Assembly: GCF_003725795.1 (NCBI RefSeq)
Contig: NZ_RBEE01000045.1
Span: 186,001-250,000, forward strand
Length of the DNA stretch: 64,000 bases
Source of the DNA: Pedobacter jejuensis
GTDB taxonomy: Bacteria > Bacteroidota > Bacteroidia > Sphingobacteriales > Sphingobacteriaceae
Direction of reading: 5' to 3'
The translations under genes were made by a program, and so were the position numbers. Of this stretch, positions 28,061 to 36,423 are shown piece by piece. Positions within the stretch are counted from its first letter, which is position 1; each line of letters opens with the position of its first letter. The notes beneath the pieces are model-generated. The model was not told the origin of the DNA, did not search any database, and was given only the letters and a program-made list of their open reading frames with translations.

Positions 28061-28110
28061 CGTCATTGCCGTAGATAATTAATATCTCAGCAATGACGAA
28101 TAATTTTTTA
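28061..28110. terminator. Hairpin between convergent genes
   Basis: CGTCATTGC (28061-28069) pairs with GCAATGACG (28090-28098), followed on the plus strand by AATAATTTTTT. It lies between the small lipoprotein gene and the convergent SSS symporter. It can serve as a terminator for the plus strand. The arms also resemble the cgtcattgc-type dispersed repeat. Confidence 0.7.
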
Positions 28111-29796
28111 CCAATAGATGCTGTAAAGTGCAACTAGTAATCCAAGAATCAGTAATGCACCTACTGCAAAACCTGTTGAGGTTTTAAACATTTTCGCATC
28201 AATTTCAAGTCCTTTAGCATTTATACCTTTTCTGCCTTCTATCATACTAATAATAAACATTCCTATTATACAAAAGATAAATACGAAGCCCATTCTATCT
28301 AAAAATGGAATTTCATACAGCATACTTCCATTTTCCTGCTTTACCAATTTAGAAAAACCTGTACTTGATAACCAAGATAAATCGCTCCATTTTGGAAGGA
28401 ATTTTAAATAAAGTGAAAGTGCGAAACCACCAATTGTAGCGAACAAAGCTGCGTTTGATGTCGTCTTTTTCCAGAAAAAACCTAAAATAAACATTGCAAA
28501 AATACCTGGAGAAACAAAACCTGTATATTCCTGAATGTATTGGAAACCTCCTTTTTTATCGATGCCTAAATGTGGGGCAATTAACACACCTAAAACCATA
28601 GCCACAACGATGGCAACTTTACCTGTTAAAACCAAGTTTTTTTCAGTTGCATCAATATTTAGAACTTTCTTGTAAATATCTAACGTAAAAATGGTTGCAA
28701 TACTATTTGCCTTACCTGCAAGCGATGCAACTACTGCCGCTGTTAATGCAGCAAAAGATAAACCTTTTAATCCGGCAGGTAATAAATTAAGCAGAACAGG
28801 ATATGCTCTATCTGGATTTACAGAACCACCTTGCATCATCTCGGATTGAAATGCACCATCCTTATATAAAACATACGCTGCAATTCCTGGAAGCACCACA
28901 ATAATCGGCATCAACAGTTTTAAAAAGGCAGCGAATAAAATACCACTTCTGGCCGTTTTTAAATCTGCACCTAATGCTCTCTGCGTAATGTATTGATTGC
29001 AGCCCCAATAGTTTAAGTTCACAATCCACATACCTCCAATAAGAACACTTAAGCCCGGCAAATCAAGGTAGTTTTCATTTTCAGGCTTTAAAATCATGTG
29101 GAAATGTTCTGATGCTTTTGATGTCATCAAGCTGTATCCTTCAAAAATTCCCTTTGTTCCGTAATGGTCTGAAACCAAATTCAGAGCTAAATATGTGGTA
29201 GCTAATCCACCGAGGATTAAGAAAAACACTTGAATTACATCTGTATAACCAATAACTTTCATCCCGCCAAGGGTAATAATTATGGCGAAGCCAGCAATGG
29301 CATACATACACAAATCGAGGCTAAAACCAGAAATGCTACTTACTGCCAATGCGCCTAAATATAGAATGGAAGTAAGGTTTACCACAATATACAAAAGCAA
29401 CCAAAACACCGCCATTATCATTGCTACAGTGCCATTGTACCTTTGATGCAGGAATTGTGGCATAGTAGAAATTTTATTTTTCAGGTAAACCGGAATAAAA
29501 AATACGGCAACTACAATTAATGTTGCGGCAGCCATCCATTCGTAAGTGGCAATGGCTAAACCCATTTTAAAACCTGAGCCACTCATACCAATGAACTGCT
29601 CGGCAGAGATATTAGAAGCAATTAAAGATGCGCCAATTGCCCACCAGGTTAAGGAACCTTCGGCTAAAAAATAATCTTTAGACCCGGTTGAAGCTGATTT
29701 TTTCTTGTTGTAGATGTACAAGCCGTAAGCGGCAACAATTACAAAATAGATTAAAAAGACGATGTAATCTTTTGTATCCAGTAAGTTATTTTTCAT
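28108..29796 (-). CDS. Sodium:solute symporter (SSS family, SGLT-like)
   Basis: This 562-residue inner-membrane protein has about 14 hydrophobic segments. Typical SSS features are AEGSLTWWAIGASLIASNISAE near the N-terminus, GGMKVIGYTDVIQVF, NYWGCNQYITQRALGA, and AALTAAVVASLAGKANS. The length and the NQYITQRALGA segment resemble Bacteroidota sodium/sugar cotransporters. The substrate is probably a sugar, but no catabolic genes adjoin it to confirm this. Confidence 0.9.
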   Translation of the reverse strand: MKNNLLDTKDYIVFLIYFVIVAAYGLYIYNKKKSASTGSKDYFLAEGSLTWWAIGASLIASNISAEQFIGMSGSGFKMGLAIATYEWMAAATLIVVAVFFIPVYLKNKISTMPQFLHQRYNGTVAMIMAVFWLLLYIVVNLTSILYLGALAVSSISGFSLDLCMYAIAGFAIIITLGGMKVIGYTDVIQVFFLILGGLATTYLALNLVSDHYGTKGIFEGYSLMTSKASEHFHMILKPENENYLDLPGLSVLIGGMWIVNLNYWGCNQYITQRALGADLKTARSGILFAAFLKLLMPIIVVLPGIAAYVLYKDGAFQSEMMQGGSVNPDRAYPVLLNLLPAGLKGLSFAALTAAVVASLAGKANSIATIFTLDIYKKVLNIDATEKNLVLTGKVAIVVAMVLGVLIAPHLGIDKKGGFQYIQEYTGFVSPGIFAMFILGFFWKKTTSNAALFATIGGFALSLYLKFLPKWSDLSWLSSTGFSKLVKQENGSMLYEIPFLDRMGFVFIFCIIGMFIISMIEGRKGINAKGLEIDAKMFKTSTGFAVGALLILGLLVALYSIYW

Positions 29797-30062
29797 TAAT
29801 TATTAAGGATTATTTGGTTCGGAAGGCTAAATGTAATGAATCGTACAAAATAAATAGAGATTTTTAACAAAAAAATATGTTAAATAAAATCGATTTAGCT
29901 ATAAAAGCGCAGAGTCATTTTCTATTTTTAAACCTCATTATATATCCTGTCAGAATAATTAATTTTGTTCAGAAATTGTTTAGCACAGAATGGTTTTCAA
30001 TATGAAGAACAAAGCAACACATATTCAATCTCCTATTGCTTAACAACTAAATTTAATTACCT

Positions 30063-30398
30063 ATGGAAGAAATAACCTGGAGCGATTTTGAAAAAGTAGA
30101 ACTACGCGTAGGAACAATTATAGAAGTTAATGACTTCCCGGAAGCCAGAAAGCCAGCATGTAAATTAAAGGTTGATTTTGGTGAATTTGGTATTAAAACC
30201 AGTAGTGCTCAAATCACCAAACTGTATGCCGCAGATAATCTTTTAGGAACTCAGATTGTTGGTGTAGTTAACTTTCCGAAAAAGCAAATAGGAAAATTTA
30301 TGTCAGAGTTTTTGGTAACTGGTTTCGCTGACGAAAACGGCAATATTGTTCTGACTACGGTAAATCAAAAAGTACCGAACGGTAGTAAAATGATATGA
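30063..30398 (+). CDS. csaA: tRNA-binding domain protein CsaA
   Basis: The 111-residue protein is a single OB-fold of the tRNA-binding EMAP/CsaA family (VELRVGTIIEVNDFPEARKP, GIKTSSAQITKLYA, GVVNFPKKQIGKFMSEFLV). It forms dimers and binds tRNA; a chaperone/export role was proposed in Bacillus. It is 14 bases upstream of tadA, a second tRNA-related gene. Confidence 0.92.
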   Translation: MEEITWSDFEKVELRVGTIIEVNDFPEARKPACKLKVDFGEFGIKTSSAQITKLYAADNLLGTQIVGVVNFPKKQIGKFMSEFLVTGFADENGNIVLTTVNQKVPNGSKMI

Positions 30399-30412
30399 GC
30401 TATATTTGAACC

Positions 30413-30889
30413 ATGAGTTTTTATAATTTCGAGAATAACAACCCCGAGGCCGAAGATATTCATTATATGAAATTGGCTTTAGCAGAAGCCGAAAAAGCTT
30501 TCGCAGAAGATGAAATTCCTATTGGTGCAATAGTGGTTTCAAAAAACAGGATTATAGGTAGGGGATACAACTTAACGGAACGTTTTAATGATGTTACAGC
30601 ACACGCAGAGATGCAGGCCTTTACATCTGCAAGCCAAACGATTGGCGGCAAATATTTAACTGATTGCACATTATATGTTACCATAGAACCTTGCGTAATG
30701 TGTGCTGGTGCAAGTTATTGGACACAGATAAGCAGAATAGTTTATGGTGCGAGAGAAGAAAAGAGAGGATTTTTATCTAAAGGTGCTAAACTACTTCATC
30801 CCAAAACTGTATTAAAAGGTGATGTTTTAGCTGAAGAATGTGCTCAATTGATAAAAAACTTTTTCCTAAAAAAACGACAATCTTTTTAA
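30413..30889 (+). CDS. tadA: tRNA-specific adenosine deaminase (nucleoside deaminase family)
   Basis: The 158-residue zinc deaminase has the HAEMQAF motif with catalytic Glu and the PCVMCAG zinc motif. It matches TadA, which converts A34 to inosine in tRNA-Arg(ACG). The neighbouring csaA supports a tRNA role. A guanine-deaminase-like specificity is less likely but cannot be excluded from motifs alone. Confidence 0.88.
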   Translation: MSFYNFENNNPEAEDIHYMKLALAEAEKAFAEDEIPIGAIVVSKNRIIGRGYNLTERFNDVTAHAEMQAFTSASQTIGGKYLTDCTLYVTIEPCVMCAGASYWTQISRIVYGAREEKRGFLSKGAKLLHPKTVLKGDVLAEECAQLIKNFFLKKRQSF

Positions 30890-31032
30890 TTAGGAAACAA
30901 AATTTCAGGAAAATTACTGAAGAGAGATGATCACTAAAAAATCATTTGATGATAATAACGTGAACAAAACTTAACCTTCGAATGTTATATTTGCTACAAG
31001 AAACATATTTTAAACTTTAAACATATAATATT

Positions 31033-31641
31033 ATGGCTTTTGAATTACCTGCGTTACACTACGCAACCGATGCATTAGAACCGCATATTGATAAAATGAC
31101 CATGGAAATCCACCATGACAAACATCACCAGGCTTATGTTACCAACTTAAATAAAGCATTAGAAGGTAAGCCTGAAGCGAATTCTAGCATCGAGGATATT
31201 GTTAAAAATATTTCGAAATACCCTGCTGCTGTTAGAAATAATGGTGGTGGACATTATAATCACTCTTTATTCTGGAATGTTTTAGGTCCGAATAAAGGTG
31301 GCGAACCAACTGGCGATTTAGCAAAAGCTATTAATGAAACTTTTGGTTCATTTGCTGAATTAAAAACTAAATTACAAGAAGCTGGAGCAACTCGTTTTGG
31401 TTCTGGTTGGGCTTGGTTATCTGTTGGTGCTGATAGAAAATTACAGGTTTCATCTACTCCAAATCAAGATAATCCTTTAATGGATATTGCTGAAGTAAAA
31501 GGAACACCAATTTTTGGTATTGATGTTTGGGAACATGCATACTACTTAAAATACCAAAACAAACGCCCAGATTATTTAGCTGCAATTTGGAATGCAGTTA
31601 ACTGGGATGCTGTTGCAGAGCTTTATAAAAAAGCACTATAA
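31033..31641 (+). CDS. sodA: Superoxide dismutase, Mn/Fe family
   Basis: The 202-residue cytoplasmic enzyme has metal ligands H27 (HHDKHH), H77 (NHSLFW), D164 and H168 (DVWEHAYYLKYQNKRPDY). The NQDNPL segment at about 144-149 carries the Gln position typical of Mn-type rather than Fe-type enzymes, so Mn or cambialistic use is more likely. A TATATTTG box at 30986-30993 may be its promoter. It is followed by a strong terminator, and an OxyR-like regulator is encoded 0.8 kb downstream. Confidence 0.95.
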   Translation: MAFELPALHYATDALEPHIDKMTMEIHHDKHHQAYVTNLNKALEGKPEANSSIEDIVKNISKYPAAVRNNGGGHYNHSLFWNVLGPNKGGEPTGDLAKAINETFGSFAELKTKLQEAGATRFGSGWAWLSVGADRKLQVSSTPNQDNPLMDIAEVKGTPIFGIDVWEHAYYLKYQNKRPDYLAAIWNAVNWDAVAELYKKAL

Positions 31642-31661
31642 TTATAAAAACACAATTTAGT

Positions 31662-31700
31662 AAGAAAGCCTGCAAACACAAATTTGCAGGCTTTCTTATT
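31662..31700 (+). terminator. Rho-independent terminator after sodA
   Basis: AAGAAAGCCTGCAAA (31662-31676) pairs perfectly with TTTGCAGGCTTTCTT (31683-31697), a 15-bp stem with a six-base loop. Confidence 0.9.
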
Positions 31701-31730
31701 AATCTATACCTTCGCATATAAAATTTACAC

Positions 31731-32168
31731 ATGAAAAAGGTTATATTTTTATTCTTTCTTGCTTTCGGCGTTACATCTTTAACATTTGCACAGCAAAATA
31801 AGGTGCCAACATCATCAGAAATTGCTAAAAAAAATGTTGAAGATTTAGATAAAAAACTAAAGTTGAATGATACTCAAAAAAGCATCATTTATAGCTTAAC
31901 TTTTAATCAGGCTAAGGAACAATCAGATTTAATTAAAAGACAGCAAGCCGGAACATCTAAAGAAGAAGACGTTGATAAATTTTATAAACTACAAAACGAA
32001 ACTTCTAAAGGAATTCGTAACGTTTTAAAAGGCGATCAACAAACCAAATACGATAAAATTATTGAAGAACGCTTGAGCGGTAAATCAAATAAAAAGAAGA
32101 AAAAAGGCGAAGAAGAAGTTGAAGGTGATATTAATGGATTGTTATTTAAACCTGAAAAAGTAAATTAA
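31731..32168 (+). CDS. Secreted helical Lys/Glu-rich protein
   Basis: The 145-residue protein has a signal peptide (MKKVIFLFFLAFGVTSLTFA). The mature part is predicted helical and charged (LDKKLKLNDTQKSIIYSLTF, QQTKYDKIIEERL), with a lysine run near residue 123. The KLNDTQ...EERL arrangement recalls Spy/CpxP-like periplasmic proteins, but I cannot assign a family. It lies ten bases before a small membrane-protein gene. Confidence 0.72.
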   Translation: MKKVIFLFFLAFGVTSLTFAQQNKVPTSSEIAKKNVEDLDKKLKLNDTQKSIIYSLTFNQAKEQSDLIKRQQAGTSKEEDVDKFYKLQNETSKGIRNVLKGDQQTKYDKIIEERLSGKSNKKKKKGEEEVEGDINGLLFKPEKVN

Positions 32169-32178
32169 GACACGTAAA

Positions 32179-32418
32179 ATGCCTGAAATATTACTTGGTT
32201 CAATTATAATTAGCCTGTTGTTATCACCACAACTTTTAGCTGGTTTTCTTGCCAAAAGAACTGGGCGAAATTTCTGGTTCAGGTTTTTTATATCTTTCCT
32301 TATTCCTATAATTTCTGTAATTATCTTAATTTTTTTGGAGGATAAGAATCCCCAAACAGAGAGTTACAAATTAGCTGATCATGTAGAAAAATGTAATGGA
32401 ACTGAAATTACTTCTTGA
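32179..32418 (+). CDS. Small two-helix membrane protein
   Basis: The 79-residue protein has two hydrophobic segments (residues about 3-23 and 34-53) separated by a basic loop (AKRTGRNFWFR). The family is unknown. The start is ten bases after the preceding stop, and its own stop is two bases from the end of the convergent oxyR-like gene. Coding status is supported by spacing and membrane-protein composition only. Confidence 0.6.
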   Translation: MPEILLGSIIISLLLSPQLLAGFLAKRTGRNFWFRFFISFLIPIISVIILIFLEDKNPQTESYKLADHVEKCNGTEITS

Positions 32419-32420
32419 CG

Positions 32421-33353
32421 CTAAATACCCACAATATCCTTTTTCTTTTTTTGTTTCATCGTTTTAGGAATGATTTCTAGAATTTCATCTTTTAGTGCAT
32501 TTAGCATTCTCTTTTTGATGTAGTTTTTGTGGGTAACCAAACTAATTTCACGAACAGGTTCTGGCGATTTAAAGTGCCTTATTTTATTGGTTTGTTTTAC
32601 ATTTAATTCTGCTATTGCCAGTTCTGGTAGTAGTGTTGCGCCGCCATTTAAATCTACCATTCTCACCAAGGTTTCTACGCTTCCGGTATTATATTCTAAG
32701 CCCTGAAGTCGGTTGTTTTTGGTAGAACGGCAAATATTTAGGACTTGATTTCGCATGCAATGCCCTTCATTTAAAAGCCAGATGTTTTCATCATTTAAAT
32801 CTTCAGCATCTATTGCCTTCTTTTTGTATAATTTGCTGTTTTTACTAATGTAGCTTACAAAATTTTCGTAATAAAGTGGTATCTCTAAAATATTCGCATC
32901 TGTTAAGGGCGTTGCCAAAATGCCACAATCTAGTACCCCCGTTTTTAAATGGTGGATAATGTCTTCGGTGGTGTATTCCCAAATCATTAACTTTAATTCC
33001 GGGTATTTTTCTAGCATTGCCGATATTACCTGAGGTAATAAATATGGCGCAACCGTTGGAATAACACCTATTCTTAATTCACCTAAAACATCTTGCTGCT
33101 GACTGTTAATCAGTTCCTTAATCTTTCCGCTTTCTTGAAGAATAACCCTGGCTTGGGCAATAATTTGAGAACCAATCTCCGTTGGACTAACAGGTTGCTT
33201 GCTCCTATCAAATAATTTTACGCTTAGCAACTCTTCCAATTTTTGAACCTGCATGCTTAAAGTTGGTTGGGTTACAAAGCATTTTTCTGCAGCGGTTACA
33301 AAGCTTCTGTAAGTATCTACTGCAACAATGTATTCAAGCTGAACTAAAGTCAT
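32421..33353 (-). CDS. oxyR: LysR-family peroxide regulator, OxyR type
   Basis: The 310-residue protein has an N-terminal winged helix-turn-helix (FVTAAEKCFVTQPTLSMQVQ). The periplasmic-binding-protein-like sensor domain carries GHCMRNQVLNIC with C199 and C208, at the same numbering and spacing as the redox pair of E. coli OxyR. It should therefore sense hydrogen peroxide through a disulfide. It lies beyond sodA and two small genes, convergent with them. Confidence 0.92.
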   Translation of the reverse strand: MTLVQLEYIVAVDTYRSFVTAAEKCFVTQPTLSMQVQKLEELLSVKLFDRSKQPVSPTEIGSQIIAQARVILQESGKIKELINSQQQDVLGELRIGVIPTVAPYLLPQVISAMLEKYPELKLMIWEYTTEDIIHHLKTGVLDCGILATPLTDANILEIPLYYENFVSYISKNSKLYKKKAIDAEDLNDENIWLLNEGHCMRNQVLNICRSTKNNRLQGLEYNTGSVETLVRMVDLNGGATLLPELAIAELNVKQTNKIRHFKSPEPVREISLVTHKNYIKKRMLNALKDEILEIIPKTMKQKKKKDIVGI

Positions 33354-33429
33354 ATAGGGAAAGTTGATTTATAATCTCAAATATATAAATTTTAGCTATA
33401 ATTAATTTAGACAAATATAAAATTTACCA

Positions 33430-35070
33430 TTACTTAATTTTATCAACCCTAAACCAATCATATTCTGCAATTCCCGAATCATTGGTTTGCGTTTCTCTGG
33501 TGGCAAATATTCCTATTTTTGCACCAATCCATTGTCCGGCAACAGCTTGAAATTCATCTCCAACATTAATGAAACCCAGGCCATCTTCGCTATAACTAAA
33601 CTGGCATTTTGCACCGGCTGTTACTTTGACCCTTAACTGAATAACATTAGAACTTAATTTAATAACGTCTTTTTCATTTTCAGCCTTTCCTTTATCTGCT
33701 GAAATGCAAGTATTGTAAATTAAATAAACCCCATTATTCTTGCTCTTTAATGTTAATGCCCCATAATTTCTACCTAATACAACCAATCCGGTCTCTTCGT
33801 TTTCGAGTTTAGGGTTTGGTTTAAAAGTTAATTTGGTAGTAGCCATAAATTCATCAGCAGGAAATTTTTGCAGCAATAAATTTGGAACATCCCACAAATT
33901 TTTGGCTCCATCAGGCACTTTTGTGGTATATAACTTCAACACACCTTTTGCGGCATCGGTAAAAGACCAGGTACTTTGCGGATTTGCTTGCCACTGCCAT
34001 TGCAAACCTAATTTTTGCGTTGTAAATTCATCACTTTCTGCTGGTGTTTCTAATGGATACATTTTACCAACATTGGGCTTCTTAAATATTTTTACAGGTG
34101 CTCCTTTTCCATCACCATCATTATCAAAGCCTATAATCGGCCAATTATTCACCCACTTCATGGGCTGCAAATGAATAACTCTCCCGTAAGCATCCTTATC
34201 TTGAAAATGGACAAACCAGTCTTCACCAGTTTGGGTATTAACCCAGGCGCCCTGATGTGGTCCGTTTATGCCTGATTTGCCTTCATCCAGAACAATTTTC
34301 CGTTCATAGGGGCCATAAATGTTTTTGCTTCTTAAAACCACTTGCCATCCCGTTGAAACTCCTCCGGCAGGGGCAAAAAGATAATAATATCCATTACGTT
34401 TATACATTTTTGGTCCCTCAATAGTTGGGTCGATTTCATGTCCATCATAAACTATTGTGCCTGTAGAGATGGGTTTTGTTCCCTTAAGATTTAATGGCAT
34501 AATGGCCAAAATACTTTTTATGCCTGCACGACTGCCTGCATAAGCATAAGCTAAATATGCTTTGCCGTCTTCATCCCAAAACGGGCAAGGATCTATTAAA
34601 CCCTTGCCTGCAATAACCAACTCAGGGGCAGACCAACCTCCAGTTATACTTTTTGATTTTGTTAAATAAATACCAAAATCAGGGTCAGGATAGTAAATAG
34701 AAAACTCCCCATTTCTATACCGGATGGATGGTGCCCAAACACCATTTCCATGTTGTGTTTTTTCAAAATGCTCGAAAGGTGGTTGACGCAATAAGGCATG
34801 CCCGACTATCTTCCAGTTAACTAAATCTTTAGAATGCAGTATGGGCAAGCCAGGAACTGCATCAAAACTAGACGCCACCATATAATAATCACTGCCTACC
34901 CGAATGGCATCAGGGTCGGAATAATCAGCATTTATAATTGGGTTTTTAAAAGTTCCATTGCCTAAATCAGAAACCCAAACTTTAGAAACGTTCTTATTTG
35001 TAACTGTTTGTTGAGCAAAGCAAAACGAAGAAATGATGGATAAAAAAAGTATGTTTACAAGATTTTTCAT
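33430..35070 (-). CDS. Glycoside hydrolase family 43 (xylosidase/arabinofuranosidase type)
   Basis: This 546-residue secreted enzyme has a signal peptide ending SFCFAQ. The N-terminal five-bladed propeller has the catalytic base Asp in NADYSDPDAIRVG, a pKa-modulating Asp in IDPCPFWDED and the acid Glu in TIEGPKMYKRNG. The C-terminal 200 residues form a beta-sandwich typical of GH43 enzymes acting on arabinosyl or xylosyl side chains. It is divergent from a pectin methylesterase across a 240-base region holding a shared operator-like motif. It probably trims side chains of pectin. Confidence 0.9.
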   Translation of the reverse strand: MKNLVNILFLSIISSFCFAQQTVTNKNVSKVWVSDLGNGTFKNPIINADYSDPDAIRVGSDYYMVASSFDAVPGLPILHSKDLVNWKIVGHALLRQPPFEHFEKTQHGNGVWAPSIRYRNGEFSIYYPDPDFGIYLTKSKSITGGWSAPELVIAGKGLIDPCPFWDEDGKAYLAYAYAGSRAGIKSILAIMPLNLKGTKPISTGTIVYDGHEIDPTIEGPKMYKRNGYYYLFAPAGGVSTGWQVVLRSKNIYGPYERKIVLDEGKSGINGPHQGAWVNTQTGEDWFVHFQDKDAYGRVIHLQPMKWVNNWPIIGFDNDGDGKGAPVKIFKKPNVGKMYPLETPAESDEFTTQKLGLQWQWQANPQSTWSFTDAAKGVLKLYTTKVPDGAKNLWDVPNLLLQKFPADEFMATTKLTFKPNPKLENEETGLVVLGRNYGALTLKSKNNGVYLIYNTCISADKGKAENEKDVIKLSSNVIQLRVKVTAGAKCQFSYSEDGLGFINVGDEFQAVAGQWIGAKIGIFATRETQTNDSGIAEYDWFRVDKIK

Positions 35071-35149
35071 TGGTAAACTGATTAATAAATTCGATTTCTA
35101 TTTTGGTTAAACAAGGTTAAGCCAATTTTATTTTTAATTAAATGTTTAT

Positions 35150-35164
35150 TGTGCAATCGTTCCC
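35150..35164 (-). promoter_or_regulatory. Operator-like motif between GH43 and CE8
   Basis: The minus strand reads GGGAACGATTGCACA, identical to the site at 58103-58117 and differing from the site at 36333-36347 at two positions. It is an imperfect dyad (GSAA-N3-TTGC). It lies 80 bases upstream of the GH43 start and 147 upstream of the CE8 start. Binding by the LacI-family regulator at 58.2 kb is inferred. Confidence 0.6.
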
Positions 35165-35252
35165 GTTATCGTTTGCGAAGTTTAATTTATGGTAATCTTA
35201 CTTTGCTCTAATTTTTATGATTAAAATTGTTCATCATATATTTAGTAAAACA

Positions 35253-35294
35253 CGGCTGCGTTTAAGGTTTAAAAATAACGTAGCCGATTTTATT
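35253..35294 (+). promoter_or_regulatory. Leader hairpin before the first CE8 gene
   Basis: CGGCTGCGTT (35253-35262) pairs with AACGTAGCCG (35277-35286) with one G-T wobble and is followed by ATTTTATTT. It lies 24 bases before the ATG at 35311. It could be an attenuator or an mRNA-stability element. Confidence 0.5.
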
Positions 35295-35310
35295 TATAGC
35301 TAACCATAAT

Positions 35311-36267
35311 ATGAAAACTGCATTCATCCTGCTTTTAATAGCATTTAGCTTATCTGCAAATGCGGTAGACGCAAAACCTGATTTCATCGTATCCATTGAT
35401 GGAAAAGGCAATTTCAAAACAGTACAGGAAGCCATTAACGCAGTTCCTGACTTTAGAAATAAAACAACATTAATTTTAATTAAAAAAGGGACTTATAAGG
35501 AGAAGCTTGTATTGGCAGCATCTAAGAAGAATGTAAAGTTTGTGGGCGAAAGTTTAGACGAAACCATTTTAACATACGATGATTACAATCAGAAAAAAAA
35601 CATTTTTGGCGAAGAAATGGGTACTTCTGGCTCATCGAGCTTTTACATTTATGGTGAAGGCTTTTCTGCAGAAAACATCACTTTCCAAAATTCTTCTGGC
35701 CCGGTTGGGCAGGCTGTAGCGGTTTGGGCTGGTGGAGATAAATTGATTTTTAACAATTGCAAATTTTTAGGTTTTCAAGATACACTTTACACCTACGGTG
35801 GAAACAACCGGCAATACTATTACAATTGCTATATCGAAGGTACAGTAGATTTTATTTTTGGTGCTTCTACTGCATGGTTTGAAAGCTGTACCATTTTTTG
35901 CAAAAAATCAGGCTACATTACGGCAGCATCTACAGCAGATACTACAAAGTTTGGCTACGTATTTAATAACTGTAAAATTATGGGCGATGCACCTGAAAGT
36001 AGTTTCTATTTAGGCAGGCCATGGCGACCGTTTGCTAAAGTGGCGTATTTGAATTGTGTACTACCAGAAATCATCAATCCAGCAGGCTGGAATAACTGGG
36101 GTAAAGAAAGTAATGAAAAAACCGCCTATTATGCAGAGTATAACAATACTGGCAAGGGAGCAAAAACAGATAAAAGAGTGAGTTGGTCGCACCAATTAAA
36201 CGCGAAAGAATATGAATCATACACGCTAGAAAATGTGCTGCGAGGTTGGATTCCGGCACTTAAATAG
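35311..36267 (+). CDS. Pectin methylesterase (CE8), first copy
   Basis: The 318-residue exported enzyme has a signal peptide ending SLSANAVDA. The right-handed beta-helix carries the CE8 catalytic elements: QAVAVWAGGD, the catalytic Asp in FQDTLYTYG, the nucleophile Asp in GTVDFIFGAS and the Arg in YLGRPWRPFAK. It removes methyl esters from homogalacturonan so that GH28 and PL10 can act. It is 156 bases upstream of the GH28 gene. A second CE8 is encoded at 51.8 kb. Confidence 0.94.
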   Translation: MKTAFILLLIAFSLSANAVDAKPDFIVSIDGKGNFKTVQEAINAVPDFRNKTTLILIKKGTYKEKLVLAASKKNVKFVGESLDETILTYDDYNQKKNIFGEEMGTSGSSSFYIYGEGFSAENITFQNSSGPVGQAVAVWAGGDKLIFNNCKFLGFQDTLYTYGGNNRQYYYNCYIEGTVDFIFGASTAWFESCTIFCKKSGYITAASTADTTKFGYVFNNCKIMGDAPESSFYLGRPWRPFAKVAYLNCVLPEIINPAGWNNWGKESNEKTAYYAEYNNTGKGAKTDKRVSWSHQLNAKEYESYTLENVLRGWIPALK

Positions 36268-36332
36268 CGAAACACCTGTCTGTTAACCAATTAATCGATA
36301 CCAATAAACATGTATAATTGTAAATTTTCTTT

Positions 36333-36347
36333 GGCAACGATTGCATA
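36333..36347 (+). promoter_or_regulatory. Operator-like motif upstream of the GH28 operon
   Basis: The plus strand reads GGCAACGATTGCATA, with perfect GCAA-N3-TTGC arms. It matches the sites at 35150 and 58103 (read on the minus strand) at 13 of 15 positions. It lies 76 bases upstream of the GH28 start, the same orientation and nearly the same distance as at GH43. Confidence 0.6.
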
Positions 36348-36423
36348 GATTTCTTTTCTGTTTTAGCCTTAAACACCGTACACTTGTTATAATAATAACC
36401 AAGTATAGTTAACGGAGCGCAAT

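Noticed and set aside
29797..30062. Intergenic region between the SSS symporter and csaA considered for an RNA gene
   Set aside because: No tRNA-like cloverleaf, strong hairpin or conserved box was visible; it probably holds only two divergent promoters.
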